From an uncultured Mycoplasmatota bacterium (GTDB lineage Bacteria; Bacillota_I; Bacilli_A; RF39; UBA660), in assembly GCA_947384645.1 (NCBI GenBank), contig CANDHX010000085.1, positions 1 to 6,163 of the forward strand: a stretch of DNA of 6,163 nucleotides. Direction: 5' to 3'. The position numbers were made by a program, and so were the translations under genes. Positions within the stretch are counted from its first letter, which is position 1. Each line of letters starts with the position of its first letter. The notes under the pieces are model-generated. The model had not been told where the DNA came from. It was given only the letters and a program-made list of their open reading frames with translations, and made no database searches. Shown here piece after piece: positions 4,347 to 6,163 of the stretch.

Positions 4347-6163
4347 CTATTTCAACTTTTCCCATTTCCAACTTCGCACTTCTTCGATGTCGACACCTAA
4401 TTCTCCAATAGTTTTTTCATGTTGTTTTAACATATCCTTACAATATTTTTTTAATTTAGTCGCATCTTTATCATATTTTTTGACGTATTTTAAGACATCG
4501 AGTGCTAAATTGTATCTGTCGATTTTATTTTGAACCCTCATATCAAAAGGCGTTGTAATAGTACCCTCTTCATTATATCCGTGGACATGCATATTTTGAT
4601 TATTCCGCTTATAAGTTAATTCGTGTATCAAAGAAGGATACCCATGGAAAGCAAAAATTATGTGTTTATTCTTTGTGAATAGAGAGTCGTAGTCTTTGTC
4701 TGTTAACCCATGAGGATGAATCTTATATGAAGTGAGTCTCATCAAATCTACGACATTTATAAATCTTATCTTCAATTTTGGCATGAACTCGTGTAACAAA
4801 GATACACAAGCGAGTCCCTCTAATGTAGGAGTATCTCCAGCAGCTGCAATTACTATATCAGGTTCCTTACCTTGGTCAGTCGAAGCCCAATCCCATACAT
4901 CGATTCCTTTTGCACAATGTATTGAAGCTTCCTTAATCGATAACCATTGAGGCCTAGGATGCTTAGAAGCTACCACCACATTTACATAATTCTTCGTTCT
5001 AATAACGTGGTCGATAGTAGATAGTAAAGTATTGGCATCAGGAGGTAAATACATTCTTACGATACTGGGTTTTTTTGAAACTAAATGATTTAGTAATCCC
5101 GGGTCTTGATGTGTATACCCGTTGTGGTCTTGTTGCCAACAATGACTGGTCAAAAGAAGGTTCAAAGAAGAAATGCTCTTTCTCCAAGGTAACTCACTAC
5201 AGACTTTAAGCCACTTGGCGTGCTGGCTAATCATCGAATCAACCACTCTTATAAACGCTTCATAACTGTCGAATATCCCATGCCTTCCGGTTAAAATATA
5301 TCCTTCGAGCATTCCCTCACATACGTGTTCAGAAAGAATGGAATCGACTACTCTTCCTTCCCCCATCAAAAATTCATCATTCGATAAAGTCACTCCATTC
5401 CATTGCCTATTGGTAACTTCGAATAGAGGAGACATTCTATTAGAAAGAGTTTCATCTGGCGCAAATAGGCGAAAATTTTTATTATCCATATTCATCTTTA
5501 CGACATCTCTTAAAAATGTTGCAGCAACCGTCATATCCTGAGCCTCTATATTGCCGTGTTTGACGTTTATTGCATAGTCTTTATAATTGGGAATATTTAA
5601 TTCTTTTAAAAGCTCTCCTCCATTGGTTATGGGATTATTGAAAAGCCTTCTTTCCTCTGGTGGCAAAATGCTAGCAAAAATGCTTCGCAATTTCCCATTT
5701 TCGTCGAATAACTCATCGGGCTTATAACTTTTTAACCAAGCTTCTAACATATCTAAAGTTTTCCCGTCGACTTTATTTATCGTAACTGGAACTTGATGAG
5801 CTCTAAAGGTGCCTTCGATTTCTTTTTCTTCGATAATTTTTGGACCAGTCCACCCCTTTTTAGAAATGAATACTATCATCGGATAAATAGGTCTTTCTAA
5901 AGTCTTTTTTGCTTTTCTTTTAATAACTCTGATTTCTTTTATGACTTGGTCCATAGTAGAAGCCATTTTTTCATGAGCACTAGCAATATTAGTAACTTCG
6001 ACAAAATATGGATTCCACCCACATCCTTTTAAGAAAGCTTTAAGCTCGGATCTTGGAATTCTAGAAAGAACAGTCGGATTTGATATTTTATATCCATTCA
6101 AATGTAGGATTGGCAAAACTACTCCATCGGTATGGGGATTTAAAATCTTATTTAAATGCCAAC
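4347..6163 (-). CDS. xfp: Phosphoketolase, C-terminal 604 residues (5' end beyond window edge)
   Basis: Phosphoketolase is a thiamine-diphosphate enzyme that cleaves xylulose 5-phosphate (and in many members fructose 6-phosphate) with phosphate to give acetyl phosphate and an aldose phosphate, in the cytoplasm. The frame is open to the right edge and starts in the window at WHLNKILNP, so the apparent TTG start at 6116 is an internal leucine. Full-length enzymes have about 790-830 residues, so roughly 190-220 N-terminal residues, including part of the cofactor site, lie outside. Conserved landmarks, numbered from that W, are VVLPILHLNGYK (14-25), GTFRAHQVPV with the His-Gln active-site pair (122, 123), PDETLSNRM (235-243), SEHVCEG (E278) near the thiamine ring, GRHGIFDSYEAF (Y300), and HCWQQDHNGYTHQDPG (N347) and YLPPDANTLL in the pyrimidine/phosphate region. 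No frameshift or missing motif is visible. The gene ends in TAG and is followed by its own terminator. Its promoter is outside the window. Confidence 0.97.
   Translation of the reverse strand, partial: WHLNKILNPHTDGVVLPILHLNGYKISNPTVLSRIPRSELKAFLKGCGWNPYFVEVTNIASAHEKMASTMDQVIKEIRVIKRKAKKTLERPIYPMIVFISKKGWTGPKIIEEKEIEGTFRAHQVPVTINKVDGKTLDMLEAWLKSYKPDELFDENGKLRSIFASILPPEERRLFNNPITNGGELLKELNIPNYKDYAINVKHGNIEAQDMTVAATFLRDVVKMNMDNKNFRLFAPDETLSNRMSPLFEVTNRQWNGVTLSNDEFLMGEGRVVDSILSEHVCEGMLEGYILTGRHGIFDSYEAFIRVVDSMISQHAKWLKVCSELPWRKSISSLNLLLTSHCWQQDHNGYTHQDPGLLNHLVSKKPSIVRMYLPPDANTLLSTIDHVIRTKNYVNVVVASKHPRPQWLSIKEASIHCAKGIDVWDWASTDQGKEPDIVIAAAGDTPTLEGLACVSLLHEFMPKLKIRFINVVDLMRLTSYKIHPHGLTDKDYDSLFTKNKHIIFAFHGYPSLIHELTYKRNNQNMHVHGYNEEGTITTPFDMRVQNKIDRYNLALDVLKYVKKYDKDATKLKKYCKDMLKQHEKTIGELGVDIEEVRSWKWEKLK

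Noticed and set aside
4732..4950. Plus-strand open frame of 72 codons inside xfp
   Set aside because: Antisense to highly conserved phosphoketolase sequence; no independent evidence.
5338..5541. Plus-strand open frame of 67 codons inside xfp
   Set aside because: Same situation: opposite strand of conserved phosphoketolase motifs, with no promoter or ribosome site.
6114..6116. TTG at this position as the start codon of phosphoketolase
   Set aside because: The frame stays open upstream to the window edge and encodes family-typical sequence (WHLNKILNP then DGVV), so the TTG is an internal leucine.

Overview
This is a 6.2-kb AT-rich window in which every supported gene lies on the minus strand. 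The base composition, the Shine-Dalgarno sites, the extended -10 promoters and the protein families (GH25 lysozyme, phosphoketolase, aluminium-resistance-type PLP enzyme) suggest a low-GC Gram-positive bacterium. A fermentative, host-associated Bacillota member, possibly of the Tissierellia type, would fit, but the genus cannot be fixed from sequence alone.

In transcription order (high to low coordinates), the window opens inside a phosphoketolase gene (xfp). Its last 604 codons are intact and it ends in a hairpin terminator. After a short intergenic region with an unexplained second hairpin and an extended -10 promoter comes a decayed gene at 3067-4193. Its remains encode a gluzincin-type zinc peptidase domain (HELVH, 18 residues, E) followed by a transglutaminase-like Cys/His domain. 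The gene is cut by an in-frame TAG two codons after the catalytic cysteine, and it probably has a second lesion (frameshift with internal loss) near its 5' end. A strong hairpin/U-tract terminator closes this unit.

A new extended -10 promoter then drives a compact three-gene operon: a membrane-anchored GH25 lysozyme with Ig-like domains, a FabG-like short-chain dehydrogenase/reductase, and a PLP-dependent methionine-gamma-lyase/aluminium-resistance-family enzyme that runs off the left edge of the window. The genes are joined by a 4-base ATGA overlap and a 1-base TAATG overlap, which implies translational coupling. The Shine-Dalgarno of the last gene lies inside the codons of the conserved C-terminal DGG motif of the dehydrogenase.

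Phosphoketolase cleaves sugar phosphates to acetyl phosphate in central metabolism. The lysozyme acts on peptidoglycan at the cell surface. The two enzymes that share its operon act on small molecules, and no obvious pathway links them to the lysozyme. I see no RNA genes, CRISPR arrays, insertion sequences or phage genes. The most notable feature is the broken peptidase-transglutaminase gene. No clearly new system is present.
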